Origin: Nitzschia sp. DOCU1
Taxonomy: Eukaryota; Bacillariophyta; Bacillariophyceae; Bacillariales; Bacillariaceae
Assembly (NCBI GenBank): GCA_951394045.1
Contig: OX595996.1
Location: 248,001-312,000 of the forward strand
DNA: 64,000 bases
Reading direction: 5' to 3'
Shown: piece after piece, positions 1-8,688 of the stretch
Layout: every line of letters starts with the position of its first letter
Position numbering within the stretch: position 1 is the stretch's first letter
The notes under the pieces: generated by a model
Database searches by the model: none
The model's input: only the letters and a program-made list of their open reading frames with translations
Told to the model about the DNA's origin: nothing
Position numbers and translations under genes: made by a program

Positions 1-274
1 GATAAAGCAATTGCACATTGAACCAACGGCGAGTTGTAATAGGAAACATCGGTTACGATGGCAGTAATATAAAACCGAAAAGCCATTGATCCCCAATCGT
101 CTCTGATAGTAGGATGTCCCCAAATGTAGTAGATGTCAGCAGCGGGGCTATGGCGACGGGATTGGTCGCTTGGTTTCGGCTATCCGAAGGATCATCATCC
201 CCTGATGCGGCCAGATTGTTTTGTTGATAGACCCGGGATGTATCATAGAAGGTGGCCTAGGAGCCATGAAACGA

Positions 275-1543
275 TTACAACTGCGTGAATACTTGCTCAT
301 CGCTCGGAACAATCGCAAGATCCGTCGCATTCCGCCGTTGTTTGGACTTGTTCAACTTGACGTTGATTTTCAGCAATACATCGCATCCAAACAGTGCCTT
401 TAAATCTCGTGTAGCCGCGTCTTGAATTCTTTGGAGCGTCTTTCCCTGGACTAGCTTTTGATGACTCGCTTTGAACACCACCAAATCCTGATGGATAATG
501 ATTCCCTGCGGCAATTTGCGATAGAGCCGATTGATCTGGTGGATGGAATGCGGAACTTCTCGATGCAGACAGCGATAAATCTTTTCTCGAATCAATTCTT
601 GAATCTGTTCTTCTGGACTCATCGTAGTAGAAGCTTTGCCATCTTCGACGGCCCAAACCCGGCAGGGCGTCGCCATGTCGACCATGTATTGCAACAAATC
701 ATCCGTCCCACTTTGCTTGAGCGCCGAAATATAGAAACAAATCGGCGAAATCTTCAATAGTGTATCAAAATCATCTTTGACTGACATGACTCCTGTTTCT
801 AGTAAGCATGAATCCGCCAATTCGCCAATTTCCATGGCCACATCCAATAAGTCCGACTTGGGCTTGACCAAATCACACTTGTTGAGTACGATTGCAAATT
901 TGGGGCGCGGCCCGGCAGCGACGTCATGTTCATCCTTTAATGTGTGTTCATCGTTTTCGTCCTCGTCGTCTTCCAAATAATCTTCTTCGATTCGACCCTC
1001 CGACTGCAAGGCATATCGCATCAATTGCTGGAGAGAATCCTTGTCGTTGCTTGTCAGACGTTTGGCGGCATCTACCACAACTAGAGTAAAATCCACATCC
1101 TCCAAGTCAGTCACGCTATTGTCCTTGAGCGAAGCATCCAACTTTTCCGCAGACAATGATGCTGTAGATGTCAAATACCCCGGCGTATCCTGAAAGACGA
1201 TTTGCGTGTCATTCAACGTCCGTACTCCCAGAATGTCCCGACTCTGTGTCGTATGCCGTTTCCGTGATACGGCTGCCACGGGAGACTGAGTCAAGACGTT
1301 GAGTAGCTGGGACCTGTGAAAATGTGTAGAGTTAGCGAACCGCAAGATTTACGTATGGCCCTCAATCCCCATCTGCTCGACTTACTTGCCAGCGTTGGGC
1401 GCCCCCACAATGGCGACATCCAGGCGTTTTCTCTTTGGCGTAGCAACAGCATCTTGGGACAGTCGCCTGGTGGTTGCAGTACTACTACTGAAAGAAGACA
1501 AGAAACGTAAGTGGCGGGTAGTTCTGGAAAGAAACGAGGTCAT
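275..1543 (-). CDS. Era-like GTPase, copy 1 (organelle-type)
   Basis: Two exons, 1386-1543 and 275-1313, separated by a 72-bp GT-AG intron that splits the P-loop Lys codon. The spliced protein is about 398 aa. Visible motifs: G1 GAPNAGKS across the splice, G3 DTPGY, G4 NKCD, an SALK G5, and a C-terminal KH-type region ending in a basic VLLKINVKL segment. Era proteins bind the 3' end of small-subunit rRNA and help ribosome assembly. The N-terminus (MTSFLSRTTRHLRFLSSF) is Arg/Ser-rich like a mitochondrial presequence, so organellar ribosome assembly is inferred. An acidic insert (EEDYLEDDEDENDE) lies between G3 and G4. I chose the Met at 1543 because it begins the presequence-like stretch; an in-frame Met at 1576 is also possible. 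A close second copy lies at 22508-23788. Confidence 0.88.
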
Positions 1544-1576
1544 GGTTGTTGGTTCATTTTGTGAATGCAAGTACAT

Positions 1577-1949
1577 TCGACAACCGATGCCCCTATCGCC
1601 TCACAGCGGACATGGCCAAATCGATCCTCTGGGATGCAGTCGATGGGATCGTTTGGATGCTCTGCGCGCGCGCGAATGGCTGATTTGACTCTTTGGACCT
1701 TTCCATTCGCCTTCCCAAAGATGTCATTATGTAATTGTGTCTTACACGACACTGACTGTTCGCCATCTAGCATTCCTACCGGTCGATCGAGTCATTTAGC
1801 CTATGGCCTATTTCAGTCGCCTGAGACGAAGGATGATGATCGAGACTTTTCTTCTTGGAAGAGTATAAATTGATCCTGAAGCACGAAAGCACCATTGACG
1901 TCGTGAAGAAGTGATGAGGATGCATCGGACGACGAAAATGAAGCTAACG
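1577..1949. other. Intergenic, upstream of Era copy 1
   Basis: No convincing gene. The sequence is partly alignable by eye with the region upstream of Era copy 2 (23789-24100), including the stretch around 1727-1770 (cttacacgacactgactgtt), so it belongs to the duplicated segment. Confidence 0.5.
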
Positions 1950-2547
1950 AAGATCGATGAGAAGGAAAAGCCAGCTACCGATCGAAGGCGATCTTTGTCG
2001 TTTCCAAACGCGGTTCGTTCCACATCGAAGAATTTCTGCCGCCAAAAGAACCTCCAATGTCGCATGAGGTGGGGACATTGCCATGGATGAAGACGTTAAT
2101 GCCATTTTCATTGGAAACATAAGAACCGGTCGTCCACTCATCGACAGAGAGTCAAAGTTTGGACGAGATGATTGGTGAACAAACCTGTCATTCTTTGATC
2201 ACGCGCTGAAGACGCTCAAAGTAGGGACACCCAATCTTTACAACTGCCAGCAGCATTTTGTCATTGGTGGGCTCCTGTGGTCCAACGCAGTGCTCAAGAA
2301 GGTGGGGGCTGGGGCCGTGAGGGTTGTCGTTGGATTTGGAATGAATTTCAGTCGCCAGGACTTACTAGAGTCTCCCATCAACGACGGGTTTTGCTCTTTC
2401 TTGACACTATTCCCTGTCCCGAAGCGGTCGCAATCAACTGTTACGTCGTTAGCGTTGATCCCATTCTTTTTTAATGATCTGGCAATGACTCAAATGAAAA
2501 TGCCCAAGAATCGAAATCTGCCGGCTTTCCCTACCATTCGACCTTAG
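1950..2547 (+). pseudogene. Decayed protein-coding gene, unknown family
   Basis: Three consecutive stretches read like protein but are not in one open frame. The first covers about 1957-2070 (contains HIEEFLPPKEPPMSHEV). It is followed by a shift into another frame at about 2068 (MDEDVNAIFIGNIRTGRP). That frame is stopped by TGA at 2176-2178 and continues beyond it (FFDHALKTLKVGTPNLYNCQ, then LLWSNAVLKKVGAGAVRVVV) to a stop at 2545. One frame shift plus one in-frame stop, with plausible amino-acid composition on both sides, suggests a degenerated gene. I do not recognise the family. The segment has no counterpart in the second copy of the duplicated region, so it was either lost there or inserted here. 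Confidence 0.35.
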
Positions 2548-3029
2548 TTCAATGACCTGATTGACGCCTTGGACCAAAAGGCGCGACTCCGGTAGCTAGC
2601 TTGATAACGTGTGGTGAGTAATTGAACAAGGAGTAGCTGCTACTACAGAATAATAGTTTGTTTGTATGACCCATGCTAGCTTCGTCTGCTGCGTCCTCCA
2701 AAGCCTCTAAAACATGGCGATTCCTTGTTTGGATCGTTCCGTGCTTCAGAATTGGGGGCGTCTGTCCGCTCGTGCGTCGACTTCGGGAATTCCAAGCGGC
2801 GACCTGCAATGCCACCGGGAAAAGTAGGAATGGATTTTGAGGAGAAAGCGAGCGAGAAAGGTCGCATTTTGTCACCGGGAAAATCCCGGAATCCCCGGTG
2901 GCCCCCGGAAAACCCAACTTTTGCAGATAAAATAAAATCGGGTGTAGTATCCTCAGCTCTCCTCGAAGCCAATGAAGAAAAGCATATACAAAAGCAAAAG
3001 CGAGAAGCGATCGTAAACAAGAATCTATC
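2548..3029. other. Intergenic; duplicated segment end
   Basis: Bases 2550-2720 match 24147-24340, including accaaaaggcgcg and the ctagcttgataacgtg stretch, marking the far end of the left segmental duplication. No gene seen. An AT-rich stretch at 2925-2940 (gataaaataaaatc) may serve the gene starting at 3030. Confidence 0.5.
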
Positions 3030-3563
3030 ATGTCACAACCGGAAAAGCTTTCCTTGACGCATGCCATGAAGTCGGCGGATTCCATCCGCAGGCATTATGG
3101 ACAGAGCGGAAGTGACAGTGAGACCCCCTTCTTTGCTCCTTCCATCCCACCTGGGCTCATGCAAGGCATAGGCGCTTGTGCATTGGCGGGTGTGGCCCTC
3201 TTGCCAATCCGGCGACTTGTCCTGGGTCATCCTTCGATTAATACGCATGTTGCCTTTCGCAACTTTGTGGATTTGATTGTGAGTGTAGGCCACGCTTTGG
3301 CCGCGACACAAGTGGGCCTAATGGCGGGGAGTGTGTACGGCGGCAAGATATATCTAGATGAATTTGCCAAGGCGTCGGCCTCTACCGAGTCACCTGTGGC
3401 AGACGCTGTTTGTCAGGATCTTCGAACGAATGTGCTTCCTTCCAAACTAGTTATGCCGGCAGGCTTAGATGGCGATTCGATCGATCCACGGATACAGACC
3501 ATGCTTTCTCTGCGGCGAGTCCTAGAACGATGCCAGCAACGGCAAAACAACACTGAATTATAA
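3030..3563 (+). CDS. Hypothetical protein with two hydrophobic segments
   Basis: Single-exon frame of 177 aa starting at the ATG in a clean ATG context after an AT-rich leader. Two likely membrane segments are visible, around residues 42-65 (GIGACALAGVALLP) and 77-105 (FRNFVDLIVSVGHALAATQV). Both ends are hydrophilic and the C-terminus is rich in Arg/Gln. I do not recognise a family. It could be a small organelle membrane protein, but nothing shows a targeting signal. The antisense frame over 2549-3085 overlaps only its start and has no protein-like features, so the plus-strand reading is preferred. Confidence 0.6.
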   Translation: MSQPEKLSLTHAMKSADSIRRHYGQSGSDSETPFFAPSIPPGLMQGIGACALAGVALLPIRRLVLGHPSINTHVAFRNFVDLIVSVGHALAATQVGLMAGSVYGGKIYLDEFAKASASTESPVADAVCQDLRTNVLPSKLVMPAGLDGDSIDPRIQTMLSLRRVLERCQQRQNNTEL

Positions 3564-3612
3564 CATCCAAACTACCTCGTTACTTCCTCTTGGGGCGCCT
3601 ATGCCTTGTATC

Positions 3613-4479
3613 TTATGACTGAATACGCCAGTTCCGAATGTCGAGGTAATCACTCTGATAATCCGCTTTGTACCAGTATTCCACCCAGGATTCAAATTCC
3701 GCCCGGAATCCCCTGGCCATCTGTTTTCGAAGTTCTTGGGCTTTCACCATATCATCCGTCTTGTTGTTGAAAATTGCCCCTCCACCTCCCCACCCAGAAC
3801 TTCCATACTTTTGCCACAAGCCAAGCCGGGCCAAGAACAACTTCGCGTCGTGTTCTGCAGTCTCAAAATGCAAAACAAAGCCCAACTGTTCGTAATACTT
3901 GGGGTCCATCCATTCGCCCTGTGGTCGCCATTGAGGAAGATCGCACATGTGCGCGTCTTCCGCCCAGGTTTTAAGCATGTTACTACGCATTTCGCATTGG
4001 GTGCGTGCCGATCTGGCATGAGGACAACAGTGTTCAATAAAGAAATCTCTCTTGTACTTCTCAAAGGCATCATACAGACGTTGCTTGGGGTCTCTGACCA
4101 TCATCGCCACTGTATACTCTTGCATGATCTTTCGGGCCTCGTCTGGACTATAATGATACAGATACTTGAGACCGTCGTCCTCAAGTCTCGAAGGATGCGT
4201 CTGCCAGTCCTCATAACTCATCATTCGTCGAAAGAGTTGCTTCCATGAGACATCGCCCGCCCCGGGAATCGGGAAGAAGACCAATTCGTGACTTTCCATC
4301 ACTACAGGAGACACCGGTTTGTACGTGTAGATAAAGTCATCCGCTTCCAAGGCATCCAGATCATCACTCGAAGCAATGGGGGCGTCAAAAAGTTCGAACT
4401 TGGTGTAAGGCTTCCCGCAGAAAGAACGCAATTGCGTGATGAGATCAATGTCGACGGTGCCGGCCACAGTCCAAGCTTA
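3613..4479 (-). CDS. Sulfotransferase-like domain
   Basis: Open frame of about 284 codons without its own upstream ATG; the first internal Met is about 57 residues in, at MESHELVFFPIPGAGDVSWK. That segment resembles the PAPS 5'-phosphosulfate loop region of membrane-associated sulfotransferases. AVMMVRDPKQRLYDAFEKYK resembles the 3'-phosphate binding (R-D-P-x-x-R) region. This family transfers sulfate from PAPS to carbohydrate, usually in the Golgi. The frame follows directly on the galactosyltransferase-like frame on the same strand (5351 to about 4510), with which it overlaps out of frame. The lack of a start codon suggests both belong to one transcript, joined by a splice I could not resolve or by a frameshift. 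Confidence 0.6.
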
Positions 4480-5351
4480 GTCCCACCTACCGACCTCCGC
4501 TTTTTTGAACAAAGATATACCAAATACTCCCTCCAAGTTCGTCGAAACCGACTGATGGGTCGAAAGAAATGACTATCGAAACCGGAAGAGTATGCCCACA
4601 AGGTTTCCGCATAGGGGTGTTCCAGCCACGAATATTGTGCATTCAACTTCCACTGGCGCAAAATCTTGGCTTTTGGAATAAATACAACGTCCACAGCGTC
4701 AGGGTGCGAAAAGACATAGTTGGAAATCGACACATCCTCGCGTGACGCCAAAGTCATGTTCTTGCGACGAGCCGACGAGAGGTGCTCGGTCATGTAAACG
4801 GCAAGATCATTCGACATGAAGATAAATTCCCCGCTCATGTAAGCATTTCCCACCAACGGCAGTGGACACACGTTTCCTTCCTTCCTGCTCTTGCGATCAC
4901 AATTGTCTGCATAGTACGGCACGCCTCCAAAGACTCGCGTTGGCGTCTTGGTAACGTTGGCTTGTACAAAATCCAGAAAGTTGGGCAAAAATACAAAGGT
5001 ATCGCCCTCAACTTTAGCAATATATTCAAACTGAGAAAATTTTGCGGCGTACTGGAACCATGCCATGACTTGACCATGCGTCTGATTCTCCCTGACATTG
5101 AGATACAGCACATCGTTTTCCTTTGACTTTGGAGCTTTGGCGACCGTCAAAGAGGCGCTGGCATCTACCGGCAAGTCCGCAACATGGTAGGATGCCTTGT
5201 GGAAGTGGGAAGACGAAAACTAAAGGCCGAGGATGTTCGAGAGTTGCTCCAGTCCAAGGATCGAAGACTAGCTCCCCCAATGGCACCGGCACACGGACTT
5301 TGCCTCGTGGATGTTCGTCATGGCGACTTTGAAATATAGCGCGTCTTTCAT
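4480..5351 (-). CDS. GT31-type galactosyltransferase-like protein
   Basis: Probable exons 5295-5351 and 5219 down to about 4510, with a 75-bp GT-AG intron joined in phase 0. The body resembles beta-1,3-galactosyltransferase/hexosyltransferase folds: HGQVMAWFQYAAKFSQFEYI, then KVEGDTFVFLPNFLDF where family members have a DDD-type metal site, and later a SREDVSISNYVFSHP stretch like the family EDV motif. The acidic triad reads E-G-D, so metal binding may be altered. The N-terminus is short, with only about 19 residues before the intron and no signal anchor. It starts only about 50 bp from the end of the cupin gene, so the gene may be 5'-truncated. It is followed on the same strand by a sulfotransferase-like frame, pointing to sulfated glycan synthesis. 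Confidence 0.55.
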
Positions 5352-5397
5352 AAAATTGCTAGACTATCAGGAACGAGATTCTATCAATAAAAATTCT

Positions 5398-6141
5398 TTA
5401 TTGGGCCAATGCTTGCTCTGTTTCGGGATCAATTCTGATTTTCTCCATCCCTAGTGACTTTTCGGTCAAGTGCCCAGTCTTTCGAAAGACGCAAGCTCCC
5501 TGTTTACCGGCAGCAAGCGTTTTTCGCTTGTCCGTCGGGTCACCCGTTGGGAATCGCATCCAACCCCACTTGACATAATCTTCATCTTCTGCCTTTATTG
5601 ATCCATCGTACACAAAAAGCTCTTCCCCACCGTGCGCCAATTCGTCTGTCGGAAAGGCCGCGTCGGGGTTTAGCCGAACCATGTGTACCTGCTCGCCAGT
5701 GACATCGTTCTTATACATTTGCAGTACGGAACCATATTCCGTTGGTTCTCCCTTGTCGCTTTCAAAGTTAACATGCAACGGGGTTGTTCCCTCTCCCGTG
5801 TCTGCCATCTGCAAAAGTTTCACCATAATGACGCAACCATCCTCGTCGACCCAAGGAGAATGAATCGATCCGATCGGGTTGCGTACATACGTGCCGGCTG
5901 GGAACTCTCCAAATTGATCCTTGAAAGTGCCTTTTAGAACCAGAAACTCTTCTCCTCCAATGTGCTCGTGCTCAGGAAACTTGGAGTTGGGATGATATTC
6001 GACGATCGTGGTGGCTCGGGCTTTCTCATCGCCGATGCGATCCAACATGAATCGATTTACACCGTACGCTGGGGACGAGATGTATTTGCCGGCATCAAAA
6101 TTCATGCCAGCAAAGGCCTTGAAATTAGCATTGATCTTCAT
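5398..6141 (-). CDS. ChrR-type double cupin protein
   Basis: Single-exon protein of 247 aa. Two cupin halves are visible. The first has EYHPNSKFPEHEHIGGEEFL followed by GTFKDQFGEFPAGTYVRNPI, the classic HxH...E metal motif and glycine-rich second motif. The second has AAFPTDELAHGGEELFVYDG. This is the pattern of anti-ECF-sigma ChrR-like cupins and of small metal-dependent enzymes such as acetylacetone-cleaving types; which reaction it performs cannot be told. The Met at 6141 (MKINANFKAF) was chosen because the upstream in-frame extension to 6339 has no domain character. It ends about 47 bp from the start of the neighbouring minus-strand gene. Confidence 0.8.
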   Translation of the reverse strand: MKINANFKAFAGMNFDAGKYISSPAYGVNRFMLDRIGDEKARATTIVEYHPNSKFPEHEHIGGEEFLVLKGTFKDQFGEFPAGTYVRNPIGSIHSPWVDEDGCVIMVKLLQMADTGEGTTPLHVNFESDKGEPTEYGSVLQMYKNDVTGEQVHMVRLNPDAAFPTDELAHGGEELFVYDGSIKAEDEDYVKWGWMRFPTGDPTDKRKTLAAGKQGACVFRKTGHLTEKSLGMEKIRIDPETEQALAQ

Positions 6142-6357
6142 TTTGCCGTATTGGCCTCTACGGATTCTTTGTGAGCATGAAATAGTAAGCTGAGAATGGA
6201 AGCAAACTAAAATGGTGCGGTGAATTCGAAAGAATGTGCAGCGGGGGTGATGACGAATTTTACTATTAGAGCATTGCAGGTTACCTATGTACTGTAGATA
6301 TTGCATTACCAAGATGGAGAAAGATGGTGTTGAACACATGCATGTGAAAGTTTGCGG

Positions 6358-7017
6358 TCAGTAGAATGCCATAGACGACACCACTTCTCCTACCACAATA
6401 TCATCACTGGTGCCGTCATCCGCAGCATCATTGAAAGAAGCAGCCAACGAAGTGGCTGTTGCATTGCTGGTATATTGTGATACTGATTTTTTGTACTTTC
6501 TGACTTCCCAGATGATGCTCTCGCCAAACTTCTGGTACTTTTGTTCCCCGATACCCCAGACGGATAGCATTTCACTCTTGTTGGTGGGCAACTTGACGAC
6601 AATATCATCAAGTGTTTTGTTGTCGAAAATTAAATAGCAAGCATCCGCGCAGTTCAGACGCCGAGCAAACCCCATGCGAAGTTGCCTAAGTCGTTCACGT
6701 AGCTCGTGACGCTCGCGAATAAGCGCTTGAGTTTCCACTTCCCTTTTCTTCTGGTGGGCAATTTCATCTTGAGGGGATCTTCCTCCAGGGAGGTTGAGTT
6801 CTTGCTCTAAAAATGGTGAACACTGCTCATGGTACCATTTGTGACTCCACCCAAACCTGTCATCGTAAAATTCTTTGCCAACGCGTTTGCTGCCTCTTGT
6901 GATCTTTTCCCTGCATTTACGGCATCTCGCTAAATTGTTCGGGGACAACTCGACTTTGTCTCCTTCTCGAGCAGATCTTTTGCTTTGTTTTCGGGGTGGC
7001 GTTCTGTATGCATACAT
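6358..7017 (-). CDS. Zinc-finger plus HRDC domain protein
   Basis: Single-exon protein of 219 aa from Met 7017 (234 aa if Met 7062 is used). The N-terminal part carries CRKCREK...WSHKWYHEQC, a CxxC...HxxC arrangement with aromatic spacing like the PARP-type zinc finger, which binds DNA breaks. After a charged linker, residues about 115-185 match the HRDC fold: LRMGFARRLNCADACYLIFD, then TLDDIVVKLP, then WGIGEQKYQKFGESII. HRDC domains occur in RecQ helicases and RNase D and bind nucleic acid. The protein has no helicase or nuclease part, so a DNA-repair adaptor role is inferred only from the domain pair. The C-terminal tail is acidic. Confidence 0.75.
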   Translation of the reverse strand: MYAYRTPPRKQSKRSAREGDKVELSPNNLARCRKCREKITRGSKRVGKEFYDDRFGWSHKWYHEQCSPFLEQELNLPGGRSPQDEIAHQKKREVETQALIRERHELRERLRQLRMGFARRLNCADACYLIFDNKTLDDIVVKLPTNKSEMLSVWGIGEQKYQKFGESIIWEVRKYKKSVSQYTSNATATSLAASFNDAADDGTSDDIVVGEVVSSMAFY

Positions 7018-7062
7018 GGTTTCTTCACAATCAATTGAAATGAGAATTGCTGCCATCGCCAT

Positions 7063-7513
7063 TTTGTGATGCTTCTGCGAATGATGACACCACCGAAGCG
7101 TATCCGTATGAGAGCTCGCAGATTTTTGGCGACGAAGAATTTCGCGTTACACTTATACCTATGTACCATGGATATTGAACTATCGTGGTCAAAGATGTCG
7201 ACCAGATGGAGTGATCCCGCCAATCGCACTCTTCTCTGACACCACGACACGATGAAATCTGATGTGATTCCATCAAAATTGTTCTCGTTGTCAACGAGAA
7301 GGCATTCTACTATTATATTCCGCCCCCGCATTGTCAAATATCTCTTGTGGTGCATCCCGTCAATGCATTGAGAACTCAAGCATTCTTGAGTGACTTCGAG
7401 GCTCCAGGAGTCCTAGGCCATTCAGTCACAAAATGCTGCAACAGAACTAAAAATACAACAACACTACACTTCCTTGAACAAATTCTTGATATCTTCGCTG
7501 AAATAACATCATC
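7063..7513. other. Intergenic between head-to-head genes
   Basis: About 450-500 bp between the divergent zinc-finger/HRDC gene and the ankyrin gene, presumably holding both promoters. No further gene or clear motif seen. Confidence 0.5.
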
Positions 7514-8616
7514 ATGACTTGGACTCGACTTCACGATGCTTGCCAACATCAAAAAAGCTCTACGGTTGTGAAACTTGCACATGCTTGCGCCGAGGAAGCA
7601 TTGATGGTTGATGATCATGGGTCCACCCCGTTGCATATCGCTTGCTGGGGCAATCCTCCCGTTGATGTGATTCAGGCATTGTTGGACGCCTGCCCCCAGA
7701 CTGTCGCGGACCAGGACGTGGATGGAAACAATCCGCTTCATGTTGCTGCAAGCCATCCGGAAATGTCAGCAGAGGTGATTCGCGCCCTTCTCGAAGCCTG
7801 CCCCGTGGCTGTCTCTGCGAAGAACAAGGAAGGCTTAATGCCTTTGCACATGGCGTGTCGAAATGCCCCAAGAAACGAACCCGTCATCGCTGTACTAATC
7901 GAAGCGTACCCGCAAGCTCTTGAGACTCGTACCAAGGTGAGTGGCAAATGGTTGTCCATGGATGTTGTAATGATCCGAAACTGCTATTCTCAATTTTGTC
8001 TTTTGGTACTCCTTCGTTGCAGATGGGTCACATGGTCCAGCGACGCTCATCCCCCAACAATTCTGACGACGGCCACGAGAATCCCCACTTGCATTTCGTA
8101 TCTGATATGGCCGAGAAGTCCAATCTGGAATTAGCTGCGACCAGGTATTCACTTGGCGAACAGGTTAGGGACGGCAGCTACCCTTTGTTGATGGCTATCG
8201 AGAATGGTGCCACCTGTGCCGTTGTCGAGACCATACTGCACGGCCATCGGGAAGACCTTCTACGTCTTACGAACAAATTCGGCGAAACTGCACTTCACTT
8301 GGCCTTGAAGAGTCATCCGAACGAGAATTTAGTAACGATGTTACTTCAGAGTTCCCTTGCTGACTTCCTGGTTCATGCCAAGGAAAAGAAACATGGTAAC
8401 CTACCCATCCACGCTGCAGCCATGATGGGATGTTCGCCGACCGTCATGACACAGCTCTTGTGTCTTCACCCAGACTCCATTTTTGAGAAGAACGCGGACG
8501 GAAAGACGCCTTTGGATATCGCGGTGGAGAGCAAGCACTGCCCAGAGGAGGTTGTTCGGTTGCTAGAGATTACCGAGCACCATGAGAGTCTCGAGACTTC
8601 CATCCGAAACGAATAG
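7514..8616 (+). CDS. Ankyrin-repeat protein
   Basis: Two exons, 7514-7936 and 8023-8616, with an 86-bp GT-AG intron in phase 0 (ACCAAG/GTGAGT and TTGCAG/ATGGGT). The spliced product is 338 aa. Repeated DG.TPLHIAC/A signatures are visible: GSTPLHIACWG, GNNPLHVAASHP, GLMPLHMACRN, then in exon 2 GETALHLALKSHP, GNLPIHAAAMMG and GKTPLDIAVESKH. The repeats use a diatom-common variant with helices ending in LLEACP/LLDACP, giving about eight units. Ankyrin stacks mediate protein-protein contacts. No catalytic or membrane part is present, so the partner and role are unknown. Confidence 0.85.
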
Positions 8617-8688
8617 GGACTGCTGGAAAGGAAGCATGATGTTCTTTGCGCTTCTATTAACTTTTAGTAGCAGACCCACAGTCTTGCA

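Noticed and set aside
2549..3085. 178-codon minus-strand open frame
   Set aside because: Covers repeat-derived intergenic sequence and the antisense of the 3030 gene's start; no domain character.
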